NCBI RefSeq assembly: GCF_004521985.1
Contig: NZ_SBHZ01000011.1
Coordinates: forward strand, 124,001-188,000
Source of the DNA: Ectopseudomonas khazarica
GTDB taxonomy: Bacteria; Pseudomonadota; Gammaproteobacteria; Pseudomonadales; Pseudomonadaceae
Length of the DNA stretch: 64,000 nt
Direction of reading: 5' to 3'
The number at the start of each line of letters is the position of its first letter. The first letter of the stretch is position 1. This document shows positions 26,330-33,542 of this stretch, piece after piece. The translations under genes were made by a program, and so were the position numbers. The notes beneath the pieces are model-generated. The model made no database searches. It worked only from the letters and a program-made list of their open reading frames with translations, and had not been told where the DNA came from.

Positions 26330-26665
26330 ATGCCATCGCCGAAACGAAAATACTCAGCTGTGGAGCGCGAGCTGATCCGCACCCTGACCGACGCCTGCGA
26401 AACGGCGAAAAGCGAGATCCTCGGCTTCCAGTGGCTGACCCATACTGTGGACTACGCGCAGTTTCCGCAGAGCCTTGTGGTGACCTGGGTGTTCGATAGC
26501 GAGGCGAGCCGGGCACGGGCGCTGGCCAGTGCGGACAAGGCGAGAATGCAGGCGCTGACGCTGGCGGCTTTCGACGAGGTGGGCATCAGCGTATCCCGCA
26601 TCGACGATCACCTAGCGTTCTCGGTCGAGCGACTGGCAAGGGGCAAGCGTGGCCAAGGACATTGA
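26330..26665 (+). CDS. Conserved hypothetical protein
   Basis: A 111-residue soluble protein without signal peptide. The start at 26330 (MPSPKRKYS) follows GAGCC; a longer frame to 26249 lacks a site. The middle (about 35-75) has strand-like segments, and the C-terminus is basic. It overlaps the following DUF1289 gene by 17 bp, so the two are translationally coupled. Family not recognised. Confidence 0.7.
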   Translation: MPSPKRKYSAVERELIRTLTDACETAKSEILGFQWLTHTVDYAQFPQSLVVTWVFDSEASRARALASADKARMQALTLAAFDEVGISVSRIDDHLAFSVERLARGKRGQGH

Positions 26666-26840
26666 AAACCCCTGCGTGTCGCTGTGCCAGCTCAACAGCG
26701 AGTTGTGCGTCAGCTGCGGGCGCACGCGCGAAGAAATCCGCAAGTGGCGGGGCATGAAACGCCCCGAGAAGATGGCCACCGTGCAGAAGGCTGCGGCGCG
26801 GATGAAGGTGATTGCCAGGAAGAAGGGCAAAAGTCAGTAG
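26649..26840 (+). CDS. DUF1289 family small Cys-rich protein
   Basis: A 63-residue protein beginning with GTG inside the preceding gene. It has the DUF1289 pattern of two paired Cys: PCVSLCQL and LCVSCGRT, followed by the helix EIRKWRGM and a basic tail. The Cys could bind iron-sulfur or zinc. Its stop codon TAG is the first base triplet of the REP palindrome that opens the RAYT unit, so the transposable unit lies exactly against the coding end. Confidence 0.88.
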   Translation: MAKDIENPCVSLCQLNSELCVSCGRTREEIRKWRGMKRPEKMATVQKAAARMKVIARKKGKSQ

Positions 26841-26865
26841 GGTGGATGAGGTCTTCTAATCCACC
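26837..26865. repeat. REP palindrome at 3' side of RAYT copy A
   Basis: GTAGGGTGGA head followed by TCCACC closing arm at 26860-26865. GGTGGA/TCCACC pair as the stem; the loop is variable. It begins at the stop codon of the DUF1289 gene. Confidence 0.75.
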
Positions 26866-26875
26866 AGCGGATAGC

Positions 26876-27406
26876 TCATTCACCATAGTTCCCCTCGACC
26901 TGCTCCGGCACAGCGCACCAATCTGCAGGGTAAATACCTTCCGCCACTGCCCGATGGAAACTCGAATAGGGCCAGTCCACCAGCCGTTGCACATGGCCGT
27001 GTTTGAGCGGGTTGTAGTGGATGTAATCGAAGTGGTGCTGGTAGTCGCGCTCGTCCCGAATCAGATGCTCCCAGTAACGTCGTTGCCAGATGCCCCGTTC
27101 GCGACGATTTTGCTGGCTGGCGTTGAGTGTTTCAGTGCTGGGCAAGCGCCTGCTGAAGGCGAACTTGATCACCTTCCAGCGCCGGGCGAAGTCGGCATCG
27201 CCTGGCGGGAGTGTCCACAGGCAATGCATGTGCTCGGGTAGCACCACCCAGGCATCGATATGAAAGGGATGGCGCGCTTTGGTGGCGCGTACCGTTTCGC
27301 GCAGCAGGTCGATTTCGCGGATCAGCAGATCGCTGCCACGATCGTGCAGGTTGACGGTGAAAAAGTAAGTGGCACCGGGAACGCGGGCGCGTCGGTAATT
27401 GGGCAT
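26876..27406 (-). CDS. REP-associated tyrosine transposase (RAYT), copy A
   Basis: A 176-residue Y1-HUH family protein, the domesticated relative of IS200 transposases that binds and cleaves REP hairpins as single-stranded DNA. HUH motif PEHMHCLW with His59 and His61; catalytic Tyr lies in the HFDYIHYNPLKHG region (about 125-137). Residue 111 is Tyr here but Cys in copy B. The N-terminus PNYRRARVPGATYFFTVNL is typical. Flanked on both sides by REP palindromes of one family. Complete and intact. Confidence 0.92.
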   Translation of the reverse strand: MPNYRRARVPGATYFFTVNLHDRGSDLLIREIDLLRETVRATKARHPFHIDAWVVLPEHMHCLWTLPPGDADFARRWKVIKFAFSRRLPSTETLNASQQNRRERGIWQRRYWEHLIRDERDYQHHFDYIHYNPLKHGHVQRLVDWPYSSFHRAVAEGIYPADWCAVPEQVEGNYGE

Positions 27407-27444
27407 GGCGGCTCATCCTTGAGCGCGGGTGATGCAAGAACCAT

Positions 27445-27527
27445 GGTGGACAAGCTGCGCGTTGTCCACCCTACAGGTCGAACCCCGCGTTCAGACCGTA
27501 GGGTGGATGACGCTCTTTTCATCCACC
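27445..27527. repeat. Pair of inverted REPs (BIME-like) at 5' side of RAYT copy A
   Basis: REP 27445-27474 reads GGTGGACA ... TGTCCACCCTAC and REP 27498-27527 reads GTAGGGTGGATGA ... TCATCCACC, so the two face each other with the conserved GTAGGGTGGA heads inward. This inverted pair is the BIME arrangement used by RAYTs. Confidence 0.8.
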
Positions 27528-27649
27528 ATTTGCGGGGGGATCTGCTAGCTACTGGCTTGGCGACCAGCGGCAGCCGCAGAGGAAGCACTCAAGCGGCGGC
27601 TTGGGATAGGTTACGGGTACCCATCGCAAGAACCACAGGAGTGATCGAC

Positions 27650-28030
27650 ATGATTGGTAAGCTCGTTTCCACCGGGTTTCGTGTGGCCACCTTACCCGCG
27701 CGGCTGACCTTTCGCAGCGTTCGCGCTCTGGCCATGACACCGGCTGAAGCCAGCCACCTGGTGGAGAGCATGCGCGATGCCTCGGAGCAGGCGGTGCGGG
27801 AAATTCAGCAGATGCTGGCCAGTGTCGATGCCGAGATGGGCTTCAAGGCCGCGCATCTGAGCCGGGAGGAGAAGCGCGCGGCCGCCGAACTGGCTCTGTA
27901 TGCCGCCGAACAGCACCTGAGCATGGCGGCGATCAATATCCTGCGCGCTGTCTGGCTGACGCTGAGTGCTGCCGAACCGCTGCTACCTGCCGAGCCTGCT
28001 GAGCGGATCGAACACCAGCCCAGGGACTGA
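27650..28030 (+). CDS. Hypothetical helical protein
   Basis: A 126-residue protein with a good AGGAG site before the ATG at 27650. No signal peptide; mostly amphipathic helix, with the central part (about 28-100) rich in Ala, Glu and Arg, reminiscent of phasin-like or polyhydroxyalkanoate-granule proteins, but that is only an impression. It begins 121 bp after the REP pair. Function unknown. Confidence 0.65.
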   Translation: MIGKLVSTGFRVATLPARLTFRSVRALAMTPAEASHLVESMRDASEQAVREIQQMLASVDAEMGFKAAHLSREEKRAAAELALYAAEQHLSMAAINILRAVWLTLSAAEPLLPAEPAERIEHQPRD

Positions 28031-28129
28031 GCCGCTCCGCCAAACCCGAGGTGTAGGCCGGCCGAGAGCATTGCTTCTCGACGTCCGTGACGGGCGATTG
28101 GGAGGGATCAGGCGTCCCTGTCGCGGTTT

Positions 28130-28525
28130 CTACTCGATGACATGCAACGTGTAGATTCGACGAGCGCGCAGCCCGGCGCACTGGGTGCCATAGGTACCCG
28201 CGGACAGGTGAACCTCATAGACGCCGGCCCAGGTTGGTGTTCCGACGATGAGGCCGTGGTTGTCTCTATCTTGATGTTCGATTCGCAGGCCTTCCGGCAG
28301 TGGCTGCGCGTCGCTCACGTAGATGCCATGAACCGGTGCCGGCGCATCGATGACTTCAAGGGCGACGCGGTACGGCTTACCCACCTGGCCTGTCGGCAGC
28401 GTCTCCGGCAGCAATGTCGGCGCTGTTCTCAGCGCGCAGTTTGCGGCCACGCTGCCGAGCATGGCCGTCTCGCAGCCCGCAAGGGACAGAGTAAGAAATG
28501 CGACCAGCAATGATCTTCGCAGCAT
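28130..28525 (-). CDS. Lipoprotein, candidate immunity protein
   Basis: A 131-residue lipoprotein with lipobox LAGC (Cys18) and an Ig-like mature domain (PAPVHGIYVSDAQPLPEGL, DNHGLIVGTPT, GVYEVHLSAGTYGTQCAG). It starts only 20 bp after the stop of the PAAR protein on the same strand, the usual effector-then-immunity order of type VI pairs. A periplasmic lipoprotein is the right place to neutralise an effector acting on the cell wall. Its paralogue is at 25654-26049. The immunity role is inferred from position and export, not from homology to a known immunity family. Confidence 0.72.
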   Translation of the reverse strand: MLRRSLLVAFLTLSLAGCETAMLGSVAANCALRTAPTLLPETLPTGQVGKPYRVALEVIDAPAPVHGIYVSDAQPLPEGLRIEHQDRDNHGLIVGTPTWAGVYEVHLSAGTYGTQCAGLRARRIYTLHVIE

Positions 28526-28545
28526 ATGAGTCCTTTCAATTTGGC

Positions 28546-29859
28546 TCAGGGGATTCGGCTAAATACCAAACCCCCGAAGATATCGGTCAGCAATTGAGAA
28601 AGCGTATAGCCGCGGCGCACCTGGTGTCCGACGTAACCCCAGGAAAACAGACTCGAGTTGCTGATTAGCTCGCTTGGGTTCGTTCCGCTGGTGATAGTTC
28701 CGCTGTGTGTCTGGGGCGCCTGCTCCCATGCGATCCAATGATTTTTGCCCACGCCCATACCGCCTTCGACCATCGTGGCACACACGAGCGAGGTGACATG
28801 ACTATGCGGCCCCAAGTGATTCAGGAGCTCCATGAACTGTGCTTGGTTGATGTGCCAGCGAAATTGGATATTGTCGAAAAGGACCGTCGCACCGGCCTGG
28901 ACGAACCAAGATTTGAGTTTGCTCGGAAGAGTGATACCTGCGACCTGGTCGCTCGGAGAGTCGTAATCCATAAAGGCATTTTCACTATCCCGCAGGCTGG
29001 CTAGAGATATCCAGTCAATCGCGGATATTCGGTCGCCTTCGGTGCTATCGCTGAAATTGGAAGGATTACGACAGTCATAGCTGGGCTTGATATGCAGCTG
29101 CCCAATTGTGGTTTCCCCCGTTTCCCACAGCTCGGTAATCGTTTGGGCGTAGAGGTCGGGCCTGTCCATCAATAAGGCATAGAAAAAAGCAGCGGGGCCA
29201 CACAGGCTCGTGTCTTGCTGATTGGGATAGGCGGCAATTCTGCTTTGGGATGTCGGCTGCTGACCATGCGCCTTGGCTACCCGTGTTCGCAGTTGATCGG
29301 TGATTTTGCTTTTCTCGAACGGGTCGGCGGCAGTCCCTATTGGATTGGCTGGGTCGTTGAAGACGCGGGCCGTAGTTTGCTGATTTTGGAAGCTATCGAG
29401 GATGGCCGTCGCAGCGCTCAGTGGATCAGCGGGAGCTGTCGCAGGCGGTGGCGTCTGAGCGGGTGCGACAAAATGGCTGGCTAATGCGGCAGCCGGGGCA
29501 GGGGCGCTTCGACTGTTCGCCAGAAGTGCCTGCGTCGCAGCGAAGGCGAGATTGGCTGGTGTGGCAAATGCGGATTGAACCACTGCATCTCCGATGATTA
29601 CCGTCCCGGAGCCGCCGACGATAACGCCGCCATGATTGGTGGTGCTCCCTATTGTCGTGGCCGGCATACCATTGATGAATACCGTGTTGGAAACAGCGCC
29701 TACAATTGAGCCACCACATGCTGTGGTGTCAGCCATTCTGGCTGCTGGAAGGCCATCGAAGATTACGTTGGGAGAGCCAGTTGCGACAGGGTTGTTGCCG
29801 TGACCTGGCAGAGGGCAAGAGGTTGGGTCAGATTGGCGAGCCGCCGGTTTTCCGCTCAT
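28546..29859 (-). CDS. PAAR protein with papain-like C-terminal domain, candidate type VI effector
   Basis: A 437-residue protein. Residues 1-95 are a PAAR spike domain (SGKPAARQSDPTSC, GMPATTIGSTTNHGGVI), which caps VgrG and carries effectors into target cells. Residues 96-185 are an Ala/Pro-rich linker and residues about 190-437 an unrecognised domain. In it, QDTSLCGPAAFFYALL places Cys220 at a helix start, and KNHWIAWEQ places His374, the order and spacing of papain-like peptidases and amidases. No signal peptide, as expected for type VI cargo. No T6SS core or vgrG gene is in the window. Lower GC than the flanks suggests transfer. Confidence 0.78.
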   Translation of the reverse strand: MSGKPAARQSDPTSCPLPGHGNNPVATGSPNVIFDGLPAARMADTTACGGSIVGAVSNTVFINGMPATTIGSTTNHGGVIVGGSGTVIIGDAVVQSAFATPANLAFAATQALLANSRSAPAPAAALASHFVAPAQTPPPATAPADPLSAATAILDSFQNQQTTARVFNDPANPIGTAADPFEKSKITDQLRTRVAKAHGQQPTSQSRIAAYPNQQDTSLCGPAAFFYALLMDRPDLYAQTITELWETGETTIGQLHIKPSYDCRNPSNFSDSTEGDRISAIDWISLASLRDSENAFMDYDSPSDQVAGITLPSKLKSWFVQAGATVLFDNIQFRWHINQAQFMELLNHLGPHSHVTSLVCATMVEGGMGVGKNHWIAWEQAPQTHSGTITSGTNPSELISNSSLFSWGYVGHQVRRGYTLSQLLTDIFGGLVFSRIP

Positions 29860-30049
29860 GAATGTAGCTCCCTGTTGAACGGCATGATCCTAACCCGCCA
29901 CCTATGTGCAATGTCTTGCACACCTCTGTCCTCACCAGCAGCAATGCGTACTGATTCACGATTATTCCGACGAGGACGGCTGAGCGCACTGGCGAACACT
30001 GGGAGTGCGCTTAGTGTCGGTCATTTGCTGCTACACGGGACGATAGTCT

Positions 30050-30079
30050 GTAGGGTGGATGACGCTCTTTTCATCCACC
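30050..30079. repeat. REP palindrome
   Basis: GTAGGGTGGATGA ... TCATCCACC, identical in its stem to the REPs beside the RAYT genes. It lies in the 279-bp gap between the PAAR gene and the first cassette-like ORF; nothing else is recognised there. Confidence 0.8.
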
Positions 30080-30126
30080 AACAGCGAGTGTTCGGCTACT
30101 CGCCAAAGCCGTACCCTTAACCAAAC

Positions 30127-30133
30127 GTTAGGC
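30127..30133 (+). other. attC core-like GTTAGGC
   Basis: GTTAGGC, matching the integron R' core GTTRRRY, five bases before the ATG of the next ORF, the normal position for the 5' edge of a gene cassette. Confidence 0.5.
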
Positions 30134-30138
30134 CATTC

Positions 30139-30672
30139 ATGTATCGACTCGGACACTTGGTAAATGGAGAATGGGTTGCCCATTCTTACGCTCCCGTCTT
30201 TAGCGCTGGTGATCGCATCGTTGCGGGAGTCCCAGGTAGCGACCCAACTATTTTTGAGCGCATGGTCGAGTGTATGGAGCCCCCGTATTACTTGCTCTAT
30301 GTGCTTCATACACCGCGAGGGGAAGCGGAGGCTGGGCGCTATCAAAGCGAGGCGCTTTCTCTCGCGGAAGTTAAAGGGTTCTTGGCTCAATTCAGTGAGT
30401 TTCTCTCAGGGGATGCCCGTTTTGACATTTGGGCGCACTCCCCGAGTGACAAAGGCACTATCGTCTGGGATCGTCACGATCAACTGTTCGCCTATGGCCC
30501 GATTGAGCAGTTCTCAGCTGCGCTGCAATCACTTGGCTTCAGTAAGGGCACCACATCAGTTCCCGTTCCACATGAGCATCACTACCGAGCGGAGCTTGAT
30601 CACTTTGCCCTGGACATAATTTCGTCATTCAACTGGTCATACTCGCCACTTCGACCAGAGGATGAGCAGTGA
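30139..30672 (+). CDS. Hypothetical protein, cassette-like ORF
   Basis: A 177-residue soluble protein, not recognised. It contains PPYYLLYVLHTPRGEAEAGRY and a C-terminal HEHHYRAELDHFALD region, rich in aromatic and acidic residues. No signal or membrane segment. Its start lies immediately after an integron-type core site and its stop about 90 bp before another, so it is probably a promoterless gene cassette. Lower GC than flanking genes. Confidence 0.6.
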   Translation: MYRLGHLVNGEWVAHSYAPVFSAGDRIVAGVPGSDPTIFERMVECMEPPYYLLYVLHTPRGEAEAGRYQSEALSLAEVKGFLAQFSEFLSGDARFDIWAHSPSDKGTIVWDRHDQLFAYGPIEQFSAALQSLGFSKGTTSVPVPHEHHYRAELDHFALDIISSFNWSYSPLRPEDEQ

Positions 30673-30771
30673 GCCTGTGGTCCGACATGGCGGTCAAGTG
30701 GACCACTACAAAAGCTGCGTTTGGGTTCCCTCCGCACTACGCGCCCCGGCCCCTTTACCTCTACGTTAGGC
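30673..30771 (+). other. Candidate attC site between cassette-like ORFs
   Basis: Ends in GTTAGGC (30765-30771), a perfect integron R' core, four bases before the next ATG. The interior holds GTGGTCC (30676-30682) and GGACCAC (30699-30705) as an inverted repeat. The matching R'' core near the left end is poor (GCCTGTG instead of GCCTAAC), so the site may be decayed. Confidence 0.45.
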
Positions 30772-30775
30772 GTTT

Positions 30776-31048
30776 ATGAAGAGCGTACACGTTGTACAGC
30801 ACATGCACATTCTCCCCTCTGGTGAGGAAAGTGTTTTATTCATTGGTGTCTACAGTTCATACGACGCGGCAGAGACTGCGATCAAGCGCTTATCTATGCA
30901 GCCTGGTTTCTGCAAATACCCGGAAATAATCGATCCAGACATCACCGACCAAGAACAAGGCTTTTACATTGATCTATATGAACTCGACAAAGATCACTGG
31001 TCTAGCGGGTACGTAACCATGGTTGGCGACAGTGAATATAAAGCGTAG
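30776..31048 (+). CDS. DUF7336-like small protein, cassette-like ORF
   Basis: A 90-residue soluble protein: VYSSYDAAETAIKRLSMQPG, then LYELDKDHWSSGYVT, a pattern I recall from small proteins often carried in integron cassettes and mobile regions. Function unknown. It lies between two attC-like core sites, in the same orientation as the preceding ORF. Confidence 0.6.
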   Translation: MKSVHVVQHMHILPSGEESVLFIGVYSSYDAAETAIKRLSMQPGFCKYPEIIDPDITDQEQGFYIDLYELDKDHWSSGYVTMVGDSEYKA

Positions 31049-31064
31049 GCACGCCTAGAAATGC

Positions 31065-31128
31065 GCTCAACGGTCACCACTGCGTTCGCTGGACGTCCAA
31101 AATCTTCGCTTTTGGCCGCCCGTTAGTC
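31065..31128 (+). other. Candidate attC site, right core disrupted by RAYT unit
   Basis: GCTCAAC (31065-31071) fits the R'' core RYYYAAC exactly. The interior has hairpin CCAAAA (31097-31102) / TTTTGG (31110-31115). The right core would be GTTAG followed by TC (31122-31128) and departs from GTTRRRY exactly where the identity with RAYT copy A begins (31125). Confidence 0.45.
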
Positions 31129-31821
31129 AGTAGGGTGGATGAGGTCTTCTTATCCACCAGCGGGTAGCTCATTCACCATAGTTCTCCTCGACCTGCTCCG
31201 GCACAGCGCACCAATCTGCAGGGTAAATACCTTCCGCCACTGCCCGATGGAAACTCGAATAGGGCCAGTCCACCAGCCGTTGCACATGGCCGTGTTTGAG
31301 CGGGTTGTAGTGGATGTAATCGAAGTGGTGCTGGTAGTCGCGCTCGTCCCGAATCAGATGCTCCCAGCAACGTCGTTGCCAGATGCCCCGTTCGCGACGA
31401 TTTTGCTGGCTGGCGTTGAGTGTTTCAGTGCTGGGCAAGCGCCTGCTGAAGGCGAACTTGATCACCTTCCAGCGCCGGGCGAAGTCGGCATCGCCTGGCG
31501 GGAGTGTCCACAGGCAATGCATGTGCTCGGGTAGCACCACCCAGGCATCGATATGAAAGGGATGGCGCGCTTTGGTGGCGCGTACCGTTTCGCGCAGCAG
31601 GTCGATTTCGCGGATCAGCAGATCGCTGCCACGATCGTGCAGGTTGACGGTGAAAAAGTAAGTGGCACCGGGAACGCGGGCGCGTCGGTAATTGGGCATG
31701 GCGGCTCATCCTTGAGCGCGGGTGATGCCAGAACCATGGTGGACAAGCTGCGCGTTGTCCACCCTACAGGTCGAACCCCGCGTTCAGACCGTAGGGTGGA
31801 TGACGCTCTTTTCATCCACCA
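31125..31821 (-). mobile_element. RAYT-REP unit, copy B
   Basis: Second copy of the 697-bp RAYT-REP unit, shifted by 4293 bp from copy A and over 99% identical by eye. It carries REPs at 31130-31158, 31738-31767 and 31791-31820 in the same arrangement. Confidence 0.85.
31169..31699 (-). CDS. REP-associated tyrosine transposase (RAYT), copy B
   Basis: A 176-residue RAYT identical to copy A except Tyr111 to Cys and Gly173 to Glu (QVEENYGE against QVEGNYGE). HUH motif (His59, His61) and the DYIHYNP segment are intact, so both copies should be active. Residue 111 is in the variable WQRR-x-WEH position, where E. coli TnpA-REP as I recall it has Phe, so the Cys change is probably not at the catalytic Tyr. 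Confidence 0.92.
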   Translation of the reverse strand: MPNYRRARVPGATYFFTVNLHDRGSDLLIREIDLLRETVRATKARHPFHIDAWVVLPEHMHCLWTLPPGDADFARRWKVIKFAFSRRLPSTETLNASQQNRRERGIWQRRCWEHLIRDERDYQHHFDYIHYNPLKHGHVQRLVDWPYSSFHRAVAEGIYPADWCAVPEQVEENYGE

Positions 31822-31852
31822 GCAGCGGTTGTCCGGGCTACTCCCTGCCACG

Positions 31853-32419
31853 TCATTGGCTGAGTTGTGTGATCAACGTGTCTGATGACATGACCTCGGC
31901 ATATTCGGCGCCCAGTATGGCCAGCGTCAGCGCATGAACGGTCGAGGCATCCCAGCCGGTCCCATCTGGTCCAATGACAGGTACCGCGGTCGTGGCATCC
32001 GAAGGGAGGATGATGGTGTACCCGAGTGCTTTTCCGGCGCGGACCGTGGCATCCATGCTGTTATGGATCACAACGCCAGTTAGAACGATACGTTTTGCTT
32101 GCATTCCTTTTAAAACAGCATCCAGCCGGGTGCCTATGAATGCGCAGTTTTCATTCTTGATGATGACGGCTTCGCCCTCTGTCGGCGCGACTTCCTTTTT
32201 GATGCCATTCCAGGGGCCATGAAGGTAATAGCTGGAGGTGGGCGTCTTTTCATCGTGCTTTACGTGAAGAACTGGCCAGCCGTTCGAGCGCCAGAATTGC
32301 AGGAGGCGTTGGATGACGGACAGGTAATCGGGGTGACTTTTGTCATTCCAGACGGGCTGATCGATGGCGTCCTGAACGTCGAGGATGATCAAGGGGATTT
32401 GGCCGGGCGTGTCCTGCAC
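31853..32419 (-). CDS. Isochorismatase-fold hydrolase with Ser in place of catalytic Cys
   Basis: A 188-residue protein of the cysteine hydrolase superfamily. ILDVQDAID supplies Asp14, IIKNENCAF supplies Lys88, and the position of the nucleophile reads GVVIHNSMDATVRAG with Ser121 where the classic motif has Cys. The start is taken as the GTG at 32417-32419, which has a strong AAGGAG site nine bases upstream; longer frames start with TTG or ATG without a site. It may be a hydrolase using Ser, or a non-catalytic relative. Cytoplasmic, substrate unknown. Confidence 0.78.
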   Translation of the reverse strand: MQDTPGQIPLIILDVQDAIDQPVWNDKSHPDYLSVIQRLLQFWRSNGWPVLHVKHDEKTPTSSYYLHGPWNGIKKEVAPTEGEAVIIKNENCAFIGTRLDAVLKGMQAKRIVLTGVVIHNSMDATVRAGKALGYTIILPSDATTAVPVIGPDGTGWDASTVHALTLAILGAEYAEVMSSDTLITQLSQ

Positions 32420-32771
32420 TTTCGTCGTCTCCTTACGATGAGTGTTTAGTGTGCTGCAGTGTTTCTCCATCAACAACCATGGCCGCCCGATAGCTTTCAG
32501 GGCTGCGGTGTGGTGGCCCGGCTGTGACGCTCTGCGTAGTCTGCTGGCGTAGGGTGGATGACGCTCTTTTCATCCACCATCAGCGATGGTTCGGGCTACT
32601 CGCTTTGACGATGGCATGAACCTTGGTGGACAAGCTTCGCGTTGTCCACCCTACAAATTACGCGAGCAGGTATTCCTGCGTCGGGTGGATGAAGCTCTTT
32701 TCATCCGCAGTTAGGAATTGTCCGGCTACTCGCTGATATCCTATTCGAGTCCATCATTAGTTATATAGACG
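32420..32771. repeat. Intergenic region with three REP palindromes
   Basis: This 352-bp gap holds REPs at 32549-32578 (GTAGGGTGGATGA ... TCATCCACC), 32625-32654 (opposite orientation, GGTGGACA ... TGTCCACCCTAC) and 32680-32707 (degenerate, ending CATCCGC). The first two repeat the BIME arrangement of the RAYT flanks without a RAYT gene. Nothing else is recognised. Confidence 0.75.
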
Positions 32772-33293
32772 GTGGCTGTCTTGTCTAAATGTCTTTGGCT
32801 GGTTGTTGCGCTGCTCTTTCTAGGGTGTGCAAGAAATTACGATTCACCTCCTGCGGAGCTTGGTTATTTTAAGGGTAGTCGTGAGGGGAATACATCATTG
32901 TATGAAGTGAGCTTTTCATCGACTGTCAATTTTTTGAATGTCTTTGAACAAAACAAACGCCCTATAAGCAGCATGCTTCGCTGTTCGCTCGAGGGTGGTG
33001 AAGTTTCCATGGACCATGAAGCCGATCAATATTCAGCCAGCGGTTTGGTTCCGGTCACTCAAGCGGTGCGGCATGGCGATACCTGGGTATACAGGTCGGC
33101 ATTAAGTTTCTATGAAAGCCTCAATGGCGGGCGAAGTATGCGTGCGCTGAAGGGTGATGAGTTGCGGCGTGTTCTACAGGGCAAGCAGTTCGTTCCCTGC
33201 GTGTATACAGCTACGGCTTATGGCTTCAAATCGTACCGTTCAGGCGTCCTGCAGATTCCCACTGCAGACATTCTGTATGGGCTGAATGAGTAG
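32772..33293 (+). CDS. Predicted lipoprotein of lower GC
   Basis: A 173-residue protein starting with GTG at 32772; N-terminus LSKCLWLVVALLFLGC gives lipobox FLGC (Cys at about 19). The mature part is soluble with Cys near residues 71 and 144, which may form a disulfide. Clearly more AT-rich than neighbours and lacking recognisable motifs, so recent acquisition is likely. It is followed by a bidirectional terminator. Confidence 0.68.
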   Translation: MAVLSKCLWLVVALLFLGCARNYDSPPAELGYFKGSREGNTSLYEVSFSSTVNFLNVFEQNKRPISSMLRCSLEGGEVSMDHEADQYSASGLVPVTQAVRHGDTWVYRSALSFYESLNGGRSMRALKGDELRRVLQGKQFVPCVYTATAYGFKSYRSGVLQIPTADILYGLNE

Positions 33294-33440
33294 CTTGAAC
33301 AGGGCGTGTTTCAGCGGTCTTTCGTACCTGAGGCATGGCCCCTTTCAATCATCGGTTTGATCTGCCACCTGTTGTGCACTGCATGCCTTTTGATACTCGT
33401 CATATCGAAATATCGTTGATTGGCTGGATCGTGGAATAGA

Positions 33441-33472
33441 AAAGCCCCGCACGAGGCGGGGCTTTCATTTTC
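33441..33472. terminator. Bidirectional Rho-independent terminator
   Basis: AAAGCCCCGC (33441-33450) pairs with GCGGGGCTTT (33456-33465), followed by CATTTT and preceded by AGAA, so it can stop transcripts from both the lipoprotein (+) and nrdB (-), which converge here. Confidence 0.88.
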
Positions 33473-33542
33473 TCTCGCTAGGCTGAACATCCATATCCAG
33501 GCAAAGCGCTTTTGAGTGTTCCTAACGGTCCAGACCCAGGAA

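Larger units (their letters stand above)
26832..27528 (-). mobile_element. RAYT-REP unit, copy A
   Basis: A 697-bp unit comprising a RAYT gene on the minus strand and REP palindromes at both sides (26837-26865, 27445-27474, 27498-27527). The same sequence recurs at 31125-31821 with only about five differences seen by eye. Boundaries are defined by the end of identity with copy B. Confidence 0.85.

Noticed and set aside
31169-31699. Inactivated RAYT copy because of Tyr111 to Cys
   Set aside because: The HUH motif and the DYIHYNP tyrosine are intact; residue 111 is in a variable position.
26832-33440. Prophage or integrative element
   Set aside because: No integrase, tRNA end or structural phage genes; only RAYT units, REPs and scattered cargo.
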